The notes under the pieces were generated by a model. It ran no database searches and was not told where the DNA came from. It saw nothing but the letters and a program-made list of their open reading frames with translations. 64,000 nucleotides of DNA, taken from assembly GCA_916048095.2 (NCBI GenBank), contig OU696582.1, positions 8,226,270 to 8,290,269 of the forward strand, written 5' to 3'. Origin of the DNA: Sacculina carcini. Its lineage: Eukaryota > Arthropoda > Thecostraca > Sacculinidae. A program made the position numbers and the translations under genes. Shown here one piece after another: positions 47,476 through 59,694 of this stretch. Each line of letters opens with the position of its first letter. Position 1 is the first letter of the stretch.

Positions 47476-47575
47476 TGTTGTATTCTTAATACGCGATCGA
47501 AAAGGGAGGAGATAAAGTGCGTCTAGCTCAGGACAAAAAACTGAGACAATCTTTTGCAGCTGCAAAGAGCTTCGG
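47396..47575. repeat. 71-bp inverted repeat, unit 6
   Basis: Same arms and loop as 11368-11547; the last complete hairpin of the array. Confidence 0.97.
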
Positions 47576-47796
47576 AAAGTTCAAACTTTGGCTGCTGTCG
47601 ACTCGTCTTCGTACACTTTCTGGACAGCTTCATCGGGAAGACATGAGTTGAATTCTTCGTTTTTTCATTTGAATTTGATTGAATTATGTTATGTATTTTG
47701 ATTGTTATATTTTCTATCGGTGTGCCCAAGGCTAGCTTAGTCATATAACCACGCGCTACATCGTTTTTTGTGAATTGTTCCACTTTACGCTTAAGT

Positions 47797-50700
47797 ATGG
47801 CTGAACCAGATGAATCCAAGGGGTCAGATGAGGATCATTTGATTGAGATTAGGTCCCAAGTATGTGGGTCGGAATGTCCAAGTGTAGCCTCGAGTAATGC
47901 GCGTTTGGAGAGACTTGCGAAGATCGCCAGAATAAGAACCGAAAGAGAATATAAACGTAGAGAGTATGAGAAATTGATTGAGATTCAGCGACAGAATATG
48001 GAACTAGAGGACTTGCGCTGTGAGAAAGAGATGCAGGCTACTATGGCTGAATTACAGGTGTTAGAGTCTGTCGAGGAGCCCAAGCCGGATATACCAATGA
48101 ATATACCGCTAGGATCTCCGCAGTGTGATGGTTCCAGTAAAGTGTTAAAGCCGGAAATTGTTGGTGACATTCCCTTGAGATCCGGTGAGATACTGAAGCA
48201 AAGTTCTCCCTCTCCAAACAATGATTCACGTGGGGATGCTGTAGCGAGCTCTCTTCACCGACTTGCTGATTTGCTTTCAGAACGACACAGTAGAGTGTCT
48301 CTTCCTCCTCCGGAGCCAGATGTATTCCATGGAGACAGGCTTCAATTTCCGCTATGGTTGCGGTCATTTGAGTCTTGTGTTGAGTCACAGGTGAGTGGTG
48401 CTGATTGCCTGTATTATCTGCAGAAATATACAGAAGGAGAAGCAAAGGAAATTATCAGAGGGTTTTTAACCGTGAGGACTGGTGAGTCGTTCAGACGAGC
48501 GAAGGCACTCCTCGTAGAGAGATATGGTGATGAAGCGACCACATTTGATGCATTCAGGGAGAAACTGTACAAGTGGCCTGTTATTGATGAGCATGATGGT
48601 AGAGCTATAGCGAGGTTCTCTGATTTTTTGCAGTATTGTCTCAGCTTGTCGGAAGCAGTTCCCGCGCTTGGCTATCTTGATGATCCGAGAGAAAGCCAGC
48701 GGCTGCTGAGAAAGCTGCCAGACTCTATCGTGCAGAAGTGGGCATTAGAAGTGGACAGTTGGAGAGCCGGAAAACGGTCTTCAGTGTTTATGTATCCACC
48801 GTTTCATGTTTTTGTGAATTCATTCAGAAAGAGGCACGCCTGGCATGTGACCCAATAACGTCGTTGCAAGCTGTAAAGAGGACACCGCAGGAACGGTCGG
48901 AAAGAAATAGACGAGGTCATGTGAGTCTGTTTACTCAAGCTGATGGTGAACATGAGTTATCGTTCAAATCAAGCGATTTATGTTGTGTCTGTTGCGGAAG
49001 TCATGAGACTATATCTTGTCCTGGTCTTCTCAAAATGAATGTTAAGGAACGGCAGCGTATTGTGATGGAAAAGAGACTGTGTTTTATATGTCTAAAAGGA
49101 GGACACGTTTTCAGTAAGTGCCCATCACAGTATAAATGCAGTGTGTGCAGTGGTCCGCATGCCCATATATTACATCAGGACAGCAGTGAGTTTAAGTGTC
49201 CTTGTTGTGACCAGCGACATTACATTTTGCGTTGTCCACGCTTCAAGTCGCTGTCTATCAAGGAACGTTGGAATCTCGTGAAGTCGGAGGGTCTATGTGC
49301 CATCTGCTTTAAACGTGATCATATAGGCAGTAATTGCACGAGGAAATATTATTGTACCGTTGACGGCTGTGGAAAGGCACATAGCAGTTTTCTACATTTA
49401 CCTATGAATCGTGAAACTAATGTCAAATCCAGAACCAGTCATTTCACATGTAGTCAGGGTCAAAAACTGGCGCTGCCCATTGTCCCTGTGAGGGTCAGAT
49501 GTCCCGGATCTGACAATCATGTTGATACTTATGCACTCCTTGACTCAGGTTCAAATTCATCTTACTGTACCGAAACCCTTTTCCAAGACGTTTGTGCCGA
49601 AGGAAAATCTCGTGCAATTGAGTTGACGACTATAACCCAGAGGAAGATGATAATTGAGTCGAAATCGACAAAGCTGGTTCTATCAGACGTGAAGGATACA
49701 AACTGTTCTCTCATTTCAGAGGTCACGGTGAGGCCGTCGTTAAATATTGATCTCTCAGGTTTAGCCTGCGATATCGAGGTTAACAAGTGGCGACATTTGA
49801 GTGATATTAGTATTCCGAAACTGGACGTTGGACAAGTACACCTTTTGATTGGTCAAGATTGTTCCGATCTGTTTATACCTACAGAAATTCGAAGAGGGAG
49901 GCCAGGTGAGCCGTATGCAATGAAGACTCCTCTCGGATGGGCCATCCATGGTCCTGTAGATGCTGGAATTACTATGAGATCATCGTATTTTGTTCATGGT
50001 GGGCATGTTTCGAACAACTTGGCTCGTATGTGGGATCTGGAAGATGCGCACTGCGAAAAGACCGGAATGTCCCAGGACGATATGAAGGTGATGGAGTTGT
50101 GGAGCAAAAATATAGCATTGGATGGTGTCCACTACACTTTGAATATTCCATTCAAGGCCGGCAGCCTTTGTTTGCCAGATAATCGTACACTGGCAGTGAC
50201 CCGCTTGCAGTCGCTAAAGAAGCGTCTGATCAAGGACCACACATTCAAAGATAGTTATTCCAAGGAAATACAGAAGCTAACTGAAAAGGGTTATGCCGAA
50301 GAAGTGCCAATTAGTGATTTGAATCGATCAGACGGCAAGGTTTGGTACTTGCCTCATCATTCGGTGGTAAATCCTAGAAAACCGGGTAAGATGCGTGTCG
50401 TTTTTGATTGTGCGGCCAAGTACAAGGGGGTGTCTCTGAATGACTGTGTACATCAGGGTCCTGAGTTGTCTAACAAGTTGATTGGTGTCTTATTGCGATT
50501 CCGACAAGGTCCGATCGCGTTCGTAGCTGATATTGAAGCAATGTTCCATCAAGTTAAAGTCAATTTGAAAGACCGAGATGTGTTGAGGTTTTTGTGGTTC
50601 GAAGGCGACGATACCAATGGAGAGTTGAAAGAATACCGGATGACGTCACACCTATTCGGAGGGAATTGGAGCCCTAGCTGTGCGGCCTACGCACTTCAAG

Positions 50701-52319
50701 AAGTAGCTCGCGAGTTTGTTAGTGAATATCCCCCCAGTGTACTAAGCACTATTTTGAGAAATTTCTATGTCGATGATTGCTTAAAGACAGAGAAGTCTGC
50801 GTATGCGGCTGTTGAGGTGGCCAAGCAGCTCATGGAAATACTGTCGTTTCGAGGATTCAAGCTCACAAAGTTTGTCTCTAATTCTGCTGAATTTATGAAA
50901 GGTATACCAGAAGAGAGACGGGGAAGTTGTTATCAATCGCTTAATGTGAGTTTAGAGAAACTCTCGGTACAACGAGCCCTCGGTATGCTTTGGGATGTCG
51001 AACTGGACGTTTTCAAATTTGACGTTCAAATTCAAGAGAAGCCGTACACCAAAAGAGGACTACTTAGCACTTTGAGTACTGTATACGACCCTCTCGGATT
51101 TGTCAGTCCCTTTGTGCTGCCAGCAAGAAGGATGTTTCAGGAACTGTGTCGTCTGGATGTAGGTTGGGATAGCCAATTACCAGAGGACATAATGGAGCAA
51201 TGGTTGAAGTGGACGAATGATTTTACTGTTGTTGCCTCCTACAGAGTGCCCAGGTGTGTTAATGCAAGTGATGAGCCTGCAGTAACTTACCAGCTTCACC
51301 ACTTTTGTGACGCGTCAGAATACGGTTACGGTGCCGTTTCGTATATACGTACCGAACATGATGCACACGTTTGTTCTGTCAGGCTGGTTTTGGCCAAGGC
51401 CAGGCTGGCACCAATAAAGGGTGCAACTATCCCGCGCCTAGAACTGGCTGGTGCAGTCGAGGCAGTCCGATTGGACAATTGTTTAAGATCAGAACTCGAT
51501 GTTCCTCTTCGTGAATCTGTTTTCTGGACGGATAGCACCATTGTACTGTGGTATTTACAGAACAGCGAGAAACGTTTTCAGACATATGTGGCAAATCGAG
51601 TAGCCAAGATCTCGGAGAACACGGTGCAAACTCAATGGAATTACGTCCCCAGTTGCGAGAATCCAGCAGATGATGCCTCTAGAGGACTCACAGCGACAGA
51701 GCTTTTAAATAACAGCAGGTGGTTAAATGGACCGTCATTTCTGCATTCAACGAGTGATAAGTGGCCGAGACAACCTGCACTGAAATGCGCAGAGCTGTCA
51801 TGCATTGTGGAAACAAGAAGAGATCCTGTTGTGTATGCAATCAAGACAGAAGAAGATCATACTGGCAAGTTATTAACCCATTTTTCTTCTTGGCACCGAA
51901 TGAAAAGAGCTATAGCCTGGATGCTAAGATTTCGAGCCTTTCTGCGTAAGAAACCTTTTAGTCATGGCTTTTTGTCAGTAGATGAACTAAAAAACTCCGA
52001 GAAATGGATTGTTATTTACGCCCAGAAGTCTTTGAATTCGGATGAAACAAGTATATTGGAGCGATTAGATCCGATGTTGTCAAATCGTGGAGTACTTGTT
52101 GTAGGAGGCAGGACTCAGGCCGCGAAGATCGAAGATCATGCGAAGCATCAGATAATCTTGCCTGGAGATCACCATGTGTCAAAATGCATACTATATGAAA
52201 TACATAATCTATTTGGACATTGTGGCTCAGAGAGAACGCTTACAGAGAGCAGAAAATTGTCTCTTCCATTGGTTTCCAGTCGGGTTCAACGCCTGAAAAC
52301 TGCACGAGACCATTGTTGA
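47797..52319 (+). pseudogene. BEL/Pao gag-pol, copy 6, one-base frameshift
   Basis: ATG at 47797, same domains as copy 1, but the T-run at 48809-48813 has five T instead of six. The gag frame therefore ends at 48858, and the knuckles, protease, RT and RNase H continue in another frame to 52319. The break falls just after the DUF1759-type core. Also a Ser to Tyr change (RKYYC, about 49350). A homopolymer sequencing error would give the same picture. Confidence 0.85.
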
Positions 52320-54192
52320 TTTGCAATGCAACGTTTGGTTTAAGTTCTACAGAAAAAGCACTGGCGGGCGCCGCTGCATGCATAACCAACAACACAACCA
52401 ACATAACAGCGGCTGGGACTGGACCAGCAACAACAAACAAAAACAAGAAAATGCAAATTAGGGCCACGGTTCTAATCCGGCCCGTAAAATAATCTACCCC
52501 TTCCTTCAAATCTTTCAACCACTCGTTCGGTTCGTCCGTCTCAAGGTGGGCCTCAGCCACAAAACGCGGCAATCGAGCAGTGCTTCCATCCATAGGTCGA
52601 AGTGCGGAAGTGCACGTAGGACCCATCGCAATCAAACAAACTAAAATGATACCTGCTCCTTTAACGGGACCCACAACGGGCACGACAAATATCGCTCCAG
52701 TAAAAAAGACAATCCAGCGTGGCGACAAGTTCAACTTGTTGAGCACAGCACACACGTCAAAATATGAGTTGTTAGCCGCTTCTCCCATCTTGTCACTGAA
52801 CCAGTTGGTAATGCGGTCAATAGACCGTCCATCTACGGACCGTCTATTTCTAGACAGAGGTCTATGTCGATTTGTGGCCGCTTCCACTGTAGAACATGTC
52901 ACATTGTATTTTCCTTCCTGTGTTCCAAGCTCCAATCGTGCGTGAATATAACCACCTTCTCTAGAACACAATTGGCCGTAATTTCTTACTTTCTCCCAAA
53001 ATGTTCGATCAAAAGGAGCGGCCACGCAACCACAGGAAACAGCACATTCCCATTCCCGAAGTGTTGCCCAATTGGTGCAACCTTCACTCGATGGTTCAAT
53101 CAACATCAAGGATCGATAATCCGCCGCAAACGTGAAAGTCGACCTACAATCACCTCTGATTGCCACATTGCGACAATCCCAGTCCGTGTTGTCGGACATG
53201 GGATCGATCCGCCAATGTCCAGTTGCATTACAGTTCCGAATGCACATTGCCGACAAAGCAAAAACCAGTCCGATTTTCTGAACAAGAGTGATTCTGTTGT
53301 GCCTAATCCTGGCACGCTCAAAAGAATCCCGCTGGTTTTTCCTCATTGCCCAAGGACGAGTGATGTCAAACTCAGCGAATCTGGCTACTCGTCGTCGCAC
53401 CGGGGCGGGTTTTCGCTCGATCTCATCATGTTTGAGTTCCAAGCTACATTCTGGTTGTTGTACGTCTTTCCAAGGTGCCCAGGTCGAAACGAATCTGTGC
53501 TCCTTCTTGACTTTTGGTTTAAGCAGTTGACGTACTGCTTCCCTAGCCACTCCGATGTCTTGACCATGTATCCAATCCTTGCCGGACACTGCAATCGGCT
53601 TGGGTAGACGAGGATCTTTCACAATCCCAGCCTCTTGAGCGTTCCAAGTAGCGGCATCAAGAACTTTTCCAACAACTCTTTTAGCCGCCATCATGCGTAC
53701 CTTATGGTATCGCTTTTTGGGCATACTGAACAATTTCCGGACGTCCATCCATTCTGGCAATCCTGCCAGCCACCAAAAACCGGCTTTTTCTTGCAGGTTT
53801 TCCTTGCTGCGTTCTTTTTCCAATCGATCGATCTTATGCTGAGCCAACATAGATTGATGTTTGCGGGCCTTCCGAACCTTCTCCTTCTTCTTTCTTTCTT
53901 TTCCCGAATCCAAGGTTTTCCATTTCAAGCCGGCAACATACTTAGGCTTGGCTGATTTCCTGTCGGTGTATTTGAAAGACCGACAGATTGACTGGTTCAG
54001 ATTGATAAGGAAGCAGGTTCCTACCGCATTCCAGTACCACGCATCCCAGTCGCGATCGACTTCGACGGCTGGTTCAAACTGCATACCTTCAGGAGTGTCA
54101 CGTGTGGACAGACCGAAGCTCTTTGCAGCTGCAAAAGATTGTCTCAGTTTTTTGTCCTGAGCTAGACGCACTTTATCTCCTCCGTTTTTCAT
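52240..54192 (-). CDS. Flavivirus-like structural fragment, copy 7
   Basis: Intact 650-codon frame from ATG at 54192. Its 5' side is a mini-unit joint like that at 45067-45075, so it has only one hairpin arm. Confidence 0.55.
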   Translation of the reverse strand: MKNGGDKVRLAQDKKLRQSFAAAKSFGLSTRDTPEGMQFEPAVEVDRDWDAWYWNAVGTCFLINLNQSICRSFKYTDRKSAKPKYVAGLKWKTLDSGKERKKKEKVRKARKHQSMLAQHKIDRLEKERSKENLQEKAGFWWLAGLPEWMDVRKLFSMPKKRYHKVRMMAAKRVVGKVLDAATWNAQEAGIVKDPRLPKPIAVSGKDWIHGQDIGVAREAVRQLLKPKVKKEHRFVSTWAPWKDVQQPECSLELKHDEIERKPAPVRRRVARFAEFDITRPWAMRKNQRDSFERARIRHNRITLVQKIGLVFALSAMCIRNCNATGHWRIDPMSDNTDWDCRNVAIRGDCRSTFTFAADYRSLMLIEPSSEGCTNWATLREWECAVSCGCVAAPFDRTFWEKVRNYGQLCSREGGYIHARLELGTQEGKYNVTCSTVEAATNRHRPLSRNRRSVDGRSIDRITNWFSDKMGEAANNSYFDVCAVLNKLNLSPRWIVFFTGAIFVVPVVGPVKGAGIILVCLIAMGPTCTSALRPMDGSTARLPRFVAEAHLETDEPNEWLKDLKEGVDYFTGRIRTVALICIFLFLFVVAGPVPAAVMLVVLLVMHAAAPASAFSVELKPNVALQINNGLVQFSGVEPDWKPMEETIFCSL

Positions 54193-54230
54193 TGTTGTAT
54201 TCTTAATACGCGATCGAAAAGCATGCATCG

Positions 54231-54757
54231 AGCTGTCATGCATTGTGGAAACAAGAAGAGATCCTGTTGTGTATGCAATCAAGACAGAAGAAGATCATAC
54301 TGGCAAGTTATTAACCCATTTTTCTTCTTGGCACCGAATGAAAAGAGCTATAGCCTGGATGCTAAGATTTCGAGCCTTTCTGCGTAAGAAACCTTTTAGT
54401 CATGGCTTTTTGTCAGTAGATGAACTAAAAAACTCCGAGAAATGGATTGTTATTTACGCCCAGAAGTCTTTGAATTCGGATGAAACAAGTATATTGGAGC
54501 GATTAGATCCGATGTTGTCAAATCGTGGAGTACTTGTTGTAGGAGGCAGGACTCAGGCCGCGAAGATCGAAGATCATGCGAAGCATCAGATAATCTTGCC
54601 TGGAGATCACCATGTGTCAAAATGCATACTATATGAAATACATAATCTATTTGGACATTGTGGCTCAGAGAGAACGCTTACAGAGAGCAGAAAATTGTCT
54701 CTTCCATTGGTTTCCAGTCGGGTTCAACGCCTGAAAACTGCACGAGACCATTGTTGA
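54231..54757 (+). pseudogene. pol 3' remnant of mini-unit 2
   Basis: Same extent and joints as 45076-45602. The frame opens with GTG at 54245. Confidence 0.9.
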
Positions 54758-57218
54758 TTTGCAATGCAACGTTTGGTTTAAGTTCTACAGAAAAAGCACT
54801 GGCGGGCGCCGCTGCATGCATAACCAACAACACAACCAACATAACAGCGGCTGGGACTGGACCAGCAACAACAAACAAAAACAAGAAAATGCAAATTAGG
54901 GCCACGGTTCTAATCCGGCCCGTAAAATAATCTACCCCTTCCTTCAAATCTTTCAACCACTCGTTCGGTTCGTCCGTCTCAAGGTGGGCCTCAGCCACAA
55001 AACGCGGCAATCGAGCAGTGCTTCCATCCATAGGTCGAAGTGCGGAAGTGCACGTAGGACCCATCGCAATCAAACAAACTAAAATGATACCTGCTCCTTT
55101 AACGGGACCCACAACGGGCACGACAAATATCGCTCCAGTAAAAAAGACAATCCAGCGTGGCGACAAGTTCAACTTGTTGAGCACAGCACACACGTCAAAA
55201 TATGAGTTGTTAGCCGCTTCTCCCATCTTGTCACTGAACCAGTTGTTAATGCGGTCAATAGACCGTCCATCTACGGACCGTCTATTTCTAGACAGAGGTC
55301 TATGTCGATTTGTGGCCGCTTCCACTGTAGAACATGTCACATTGTATTTTCCTTCCTGTGTTCCAAGCTCCAATCGTGCGTGAATATAACCACCTTCTCT
55401 AGAACACAATTGGCCGTAATTTCTTACTTTCTCCCAAAATGTTCGATCAAAAGGAGCGGCCACGCAAAACAAGAAAATGCAAATTAGGGCCACGGTTCTA
55501 ATCCGGCCCGTAAAATAATCTACCCCTTCCTTCAAATCTTTCAACCACTCGTTCGGTTCGTCCGTCTCAAGGTGGGCCTCAGCCACAAAACGCGGCAATC
55601 GAGCAGTGCTTCCATCCATAGGTCGAAGTGCGGAAGTGCACGTAGGACCCATCGCAATCAAACAAACTAAAATGATACCTGCTCCTTTAACGGGACCCAC
55701 AACGGGCACGACAAATATCGCTCCAGTAAAAAAGACAATCCAGCGTGGCGACAAGTTCAACTTGTTGAGCACAGCACACACGTCAAAATATGAGTTGTTA
55801 GCCGCTTCTCCCATCTTGTCACTGAACCAGTTGGTAATGCGGTCAATAGACCGTCCATCTACGGACCGTCTATTTCTAGACAGAGGTCTATGTCGATTTG
55901 TGGCCGCTTCCACTGTAGAACATGTCACATTGTATTTTCCTTCCTGTGTTCCAAGCTCCAATCGTGCGTGAATATAACCACCTTCTCTAGAACACAATTG
56001 GCCGTAATTTCTTACTTTCTCCCAAAATGTTCGATCAAAAGGAGCGGCCACGCAACCACAGGAAACAGCACATTCCCATTCCCGAAGTGTTGCCCAATTG
56101 GTGCAACCTTCACTCGATGGTTCAATCAACATCAAGGATCGATAATCCGCCGCAAACGTGAAAGTCGACCTACAATCACCTCTGATTGCCACATTGCGAC
56201 AATCCCAGTCCGTGTTGTCGGACATGGGATCGATCCGCCAATGTCCAGTTGCATTACAGTTCCGAATGCACATTGCCGACAAAGCAAAAACCAGTCCGAT
56301 TTTCTGAACAAGAGTGATTCTGTTGTGCCTAATCCTGGCACGCTCAAAAGAATCCCGCTGGTTTTTCCTCATTGCCCAAGGACGAGTGATGTCAAACTCA
56401 GCGAATCTGGCTACTCGTCGTCGCACCGGGGCGGGTTTTCGCTCGATCTCATCATGTTTGAGTTCCAAGCTACATTCTGGTTGTTGTACGTCTTTCCAAG
56501 GTGCCCAGGTCGAAACGAATCTGTGCTCCTTCTTGACTTTTGGTTTAAGCAGTTGACGTACTGCTTCCCTAGCCACTCCGATGTCTTGACCATGTATCCA
56601 ATCCTTGCCGGACACTGCAATCGGCTTGGGTAGACGAGGATCTTTCACAATCCCAGCCTCTTGAGCGTTCCAAGTAGCGGCATCAAGAACTTTTCCAACA
56701 ACTCTTTTAGCCGCCATCATGCGTACCTTATGGTATCGCTTTTTGGGCATACTGAACAATTTCCGGACGTCCATCCATTCTGGCAATCCTGCCAGCCACC
56801 AAAAACCGGCTTTTTCTTGCAGGTTTTCCTTGCTGCGTTCTTTTTCCAATCGATCGATCTTATGCTGAGCCAACATAGATTGATGTTTGCGGGCCTTCCG
56901 AACCTTCTCCTTCTTCTTTCTTTCTTTTCCCGAATCCAAGGTTTTCCATTTCAAGCCGGCAACATACTTAGGCTTGGCTGATTTCCTGTCGGTGTATTTG
57001 AAAGACCGACAGATTGACTGGTTCAGATTGATAAGGAAGCAGGTTCCTACCGCATTCCAGTACCACGCATCCCAGTCGCGATCGACTTCGACGGCTGGTT
57101 CAAACTGCATACCTTCAGGAGTGTCACGTGTGGACAGACCGAAGCTCTTTGCAGCTGCAAAAGATTGTCTCAGTTTTTTGTCCTGAGCTAGACGCACTTT
57201 ATCTCCTCCGTTTTTCAT
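54678..57218 (-). CDS. Flavivirus-like structural fragment, copy 8, internal duplication
   Basis: 846 codons from ATG at 57218. A 588-bp segment is duplicated in frame, so the end of the Cys-rich ectodomain (from CVAAPF), the RNRR site and both membrane hairpins (to the second anchor, ICIFLF) occur twice before the usual C-terminus. One repeat has Thr to Asn (RINNW) near 55244. The second ectodomain piece lacks its N-terminal Cys residues. Confidence 0.55.
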   Translation of the reverse strand: MKNGGDKVRLAQDKKLRQSFAAAKSFGLSTRDTPEGMQFEPAVEVDRDWDAWYWNAVGTCFLINLNQSICRSFKYTDRKSAKPKYVAGLKWKTLDSGKERKKKEKVRKARKHQSMLAQHKIDRLEKERSKENLQEKAGFWWLAGLPEWMDVRKLFSMPKKRYHKVRMMAAKRVVGKVLDAATWNAQEAGIVKDPRLPKPIAVSGKDWIHGQDIGVAREAVRQLLKPKVKKEHRFVSTWAPWKDVQQPECSLELKHDEIERKPAPVRRRVARFAEFDITRPWAMRKNQRDSFERARIRHNRITLVQKIGLVFALSAMCIRNCNATGHWRIDPMSDNTDWDCRNVAIRGDCRSTFTFAADYRSLMLIEPSSEGCTNWATLREWECAVSCGCVAAPFDRTFWEKVRNYGQLCSREGGYIHARLELGTQEGKYNVTCSTVEAATNRHRPLSRNRRSVDGRSIDRITNWFSDKMGEAANNSYFDVCAVLNKLNLSPRWIVFFTGAIFVVPVVGPVKGAGIILVCLIAMGPTCTSALRPMDGSTARLPRFVAEAHLETDEPNEWLKDLKEGVDYFTGRIRTVALICIFLFCVAAPFDRTFWEKVRNYGQLCSREGGYIHARLELGTQEGKYNVTCSTVEAATNRHRPLSRNRRSVDGRSIDRINNWFSDKMGEAANNSYFDVCAVLNKLNLSPRWIVFFTGAIFVVPVVGPVKGAGIILVCLIAMGPTCTSALRPMDGSTARLPRFVAEAHLETDEPNEWLKDLKEGVDYFTGRIRTVALICIFLFLFVVAGPVPAAVMLVVLLVMHAAAPASAFSVELKPNVALQINNGLVQFSGVEPDWKPMEETIFCSL
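54881..56056. repeat. 588-bp direct tandem duplication, first occurrence
   Basis: 54881-55468 and 55469-56056 are near-identical. The joint lies in CGCAAAACAAG, where the two partners share a few bases (CAA), which suggests microhomology. Confidence 0.95.
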
Positions 57219-57256
57219 TGTTGTATTCTTAATACGCGATCGAAAAGCATGCATCG

Positions 57257-57783
57257 AGCTGTCATGCATTGTGGAAACAAGAAGAGATCCTGTTGTGTAT
57301 GCAATCAAGACAGAAGAAGATCATACTGGCAAGTTATTAACCCATTTTTCTTCTTGGCACCGAATGAAAAGAGCTATAGCCTGGATGCTAAGATTTCGAG
57401 CCTTTCTGCGTAAGAAACCTTTTAGTCATGGCTTTTTGTCAGTAGATGAACTAAATAACTCCGAGAAATGGATTGTTATTTACGCCCAGAAGTCTTTGAA
57501 TTCGGATGAAACAAGTATATTGGAGCGATTAGATCCGATGTTGTCAAATCGTGGAGTACTTGTTGTAGGAGGCAGGACTCAGGCCGCGAAGATCGAAGAT
57601 CATGCGAAGCATCAGATAATCTTGCCTGGAGATCACCATGTGTCAAAATGCATACTATATGAAATACATAATCTATTTGGACATTGTGGCTCAGAGAGAA
57701 CGCTTACAGAGAGCAGAAAATTGTCTCTTCCATTGGTTTCCAGTCGGGTTCAACGCCTGAAAACTGCACGAGACCATTGTTGA
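57257..57783 (+). pseudogene. pol 3' remnant of mini-unit 3
   Basis: As 45076-45602, with a private Lys to Asn change (ELNNSEKW, about 57455). Confidence 0.9.
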
Positions 57784-59656
57784 TTTGCAATGCAACGTTT
57801 GGTTTAAGTTCTACAGAAAAAGCACTGGCGGGCGCCGCTGCATGCATAACCAACAACACAACCAACATAACAGCGGCTGGGACTGGACCAGCAACAACAA
57901 ACAAAAACAAGAAAATGCAAATTAGGGCCACGGTTCTAATCCGGCCCGTAAAATAATCTACCCCTTCCTTCAAATCTTTCAACCACTCGTTCGGTTCGTC
58001 CGTCTCAAGGTGGGCCTCAGCCACAAAACGCGGCAATCGAGCAGTGCTTCCATCCATAGGTCGAAGTGCGGAAGTGCACGTAGGACCCATCGCAATCAAA
58101 CAAACTAAAATGATACCTGCTCCTTTAACGGGACCCACAACGGGCACGACAAATATCGCTCCAGTAAAAAAGACAATCCAGCGTGGCGACAAGTTCAACT
58201 TGTTGAGCACAGCACACACGTCAAAATATGAGTTGTTAGCCGCTTCTCCCATCTTGTCACTGAACCAGTTGGTAATGCGGTCAATAGACCGTCCATCTAC
58301 TGACCGTCTATTTCTAGACAGAGGTCTATGTCGATTTGTGGCCGCTTCCACTGTAGAACATGTCACATTGTATTTTCCTTCCTGTGTTCCAAGCTCCAAT
58401 CGTGCGTGAATATAACCACCTTCTCTAGAACACAATTGGCCGTAATTTCTTACTTTCTCCCAAAATGTTCGATCAAAAGGAGCGGCCACGCAACCACAGG
58501 AAACAGCACATTCCCATTCCCGAAGTGTTGCCCAATTGGTGCAACCTTCACTCGATGGTTCAATCAACATCAAGGATCGATAATCCGCCGCAAACGTGAA
58601 AGTCGACCTACAATCACCTCTGATTGCCACATTGCGACAATCCCAGTCCGTGTTGTCGGACATGGGATCGATCCGCCAATGTCCAGTTGCATTACAGTTC
58701 CGAATGCACATTGCCGACAAAGCAAAAACCAGTCCGATTTTCTGAACAAGAGTGATTCTGTTGTGCCTAATCCTGGCACGCTCAAAAGAATCCCGCTGGT
58801 TTTTCCTCATTGCCCAAGGACGAGTGATGTCAAACTCAGCGAATCTGGCTACTCGTCGTCGCACCGGGGCGGGTTTTCGCTCGATCTCATCATGTTTGAG
58901 TTCCAAGCTACATTCTGGTTGTTGTACGTCTTTCCAAGGTGCCCAGGTCGAAACGAATCTGTGCTCCTTCTTGACTTTTGGTTTAAGCAGTTGACGTACT
59001 GCTTCCCTAGCCACTCCGATGTCTTGACCATGTATCCAATCCTTGCCGGACACTGCAATCGGCTTGGATAGACGAGGATCTTTCACAATCCCAGCCTCTT
59101 GAGCGTTCCAAGTAGCGGCATCAAGAACTTTTCCAACAACTCTTTTAGCCGCCATCATGCGTACCTTATGGTATCGCTTTTTGGGCATACTGAACAATTT
59201 CCGGACGTCCATCCATTCTGGCAATCCTGCCAGCCACCAAAAACCGGCTTTTTCTTGCAGGTTTTCCTTGCTGCGTTCTTTTTCCAATCGATCGATCTTA
59301 TGCTGAGCCAACATAGATTGATGTTTGCGGGCCTTCCGAACCTTCTCCTTCTTCTTTCTTTCTTTTCCCGAATCCAAGGTTTTCCATTTCAAGCCGGCAA
59401 CATACTTAGGCTTGGCTGATTTCCTGTCGGTGTATTTGAAAGACCGACAGATTGACTGGTTCAGATTGATAAGGAAGCAGGTTCCTACCGCATTCCAGTA
59501 CCACGCATCCCAGTCGCGATCGACTTCGACGGCTGGTTCAAACTGCATACCTTCAGGAGTGTCACGTGTGGACAGACCGAAGCTCTTTGCAGCTGCAAAA
59601 GATTGTCTCAGTTTTTTGTCCTGAGCTAGACGCACTTTATCTCCTCCGTTTTTCAT
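57704..59656 (-). CDS. Flavivirus-like structural fragment, copy 9
   Basis: 650 codons from ATG at 59656, without the 588-bp duplication. It has Pro to Ser (PRLSKP, about 59069), shared only with copy 10, and a private silent change near 58301. Confidence 0.55.
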   Translation of the reverse strand: MKNGGDKVRLAQDKKLRQSFAAAKSFGLSTRDTPEGMQFEPAVEVDRDWDAWYWNAVGTCFLINLNQSICRSFKYTDRKSAKPKYVAGLKWKTLDSGKERKKKEKVRKARKHQSMLAQHKIDRLEKERSKENLQEKAGFWWLAGLPEWMDVRKLFSMPKKRYHKVRMMAAKRVVGKVLDAATWNAQEAGIVKDPRLSKPIAVSGKDWIHGQDIGVAREAVRQLLKPKVKKEHRFVSTWAPWKDVQQPECSLELKHDEIERKPAPVRRRVARFAEFDITRPWAMRKNQRDSFERARIRHNRITLVQKIGLVFALSAMCIRNCNATGHWRIDPMSDNTDWDCRNVAIRGDCRSTFTFAADYRSLMLIEPSSEGCTNWATLREWECAVSCGCVAAPFDRTFWEKVRNYGQLCSREGGYIHARLELGTQEGKYNVTCSTVEAATNRHRPLSRNRRSVDGRSIDRITNWFSDKMGEAANNSYFDVCAVLNKLNLSPRWIVFFTGAIFVVPVVGPVKGAGIILVCLIAMGPTCTSALRPMDGSTARLPRFVAEAHLETDEPNEWLKDLKEGVDYFTGRIRTVALICIFLFLFVVAGPVPAAVMLVVLLVMHAAAPASAFSVELKPNVALQINNGLVQFSGVEPDWKPMEETIFCSL

Positions 59657-59694
59657 TGTTGTATTCTTAATACGCGATCGAAAAGCATGCATCG

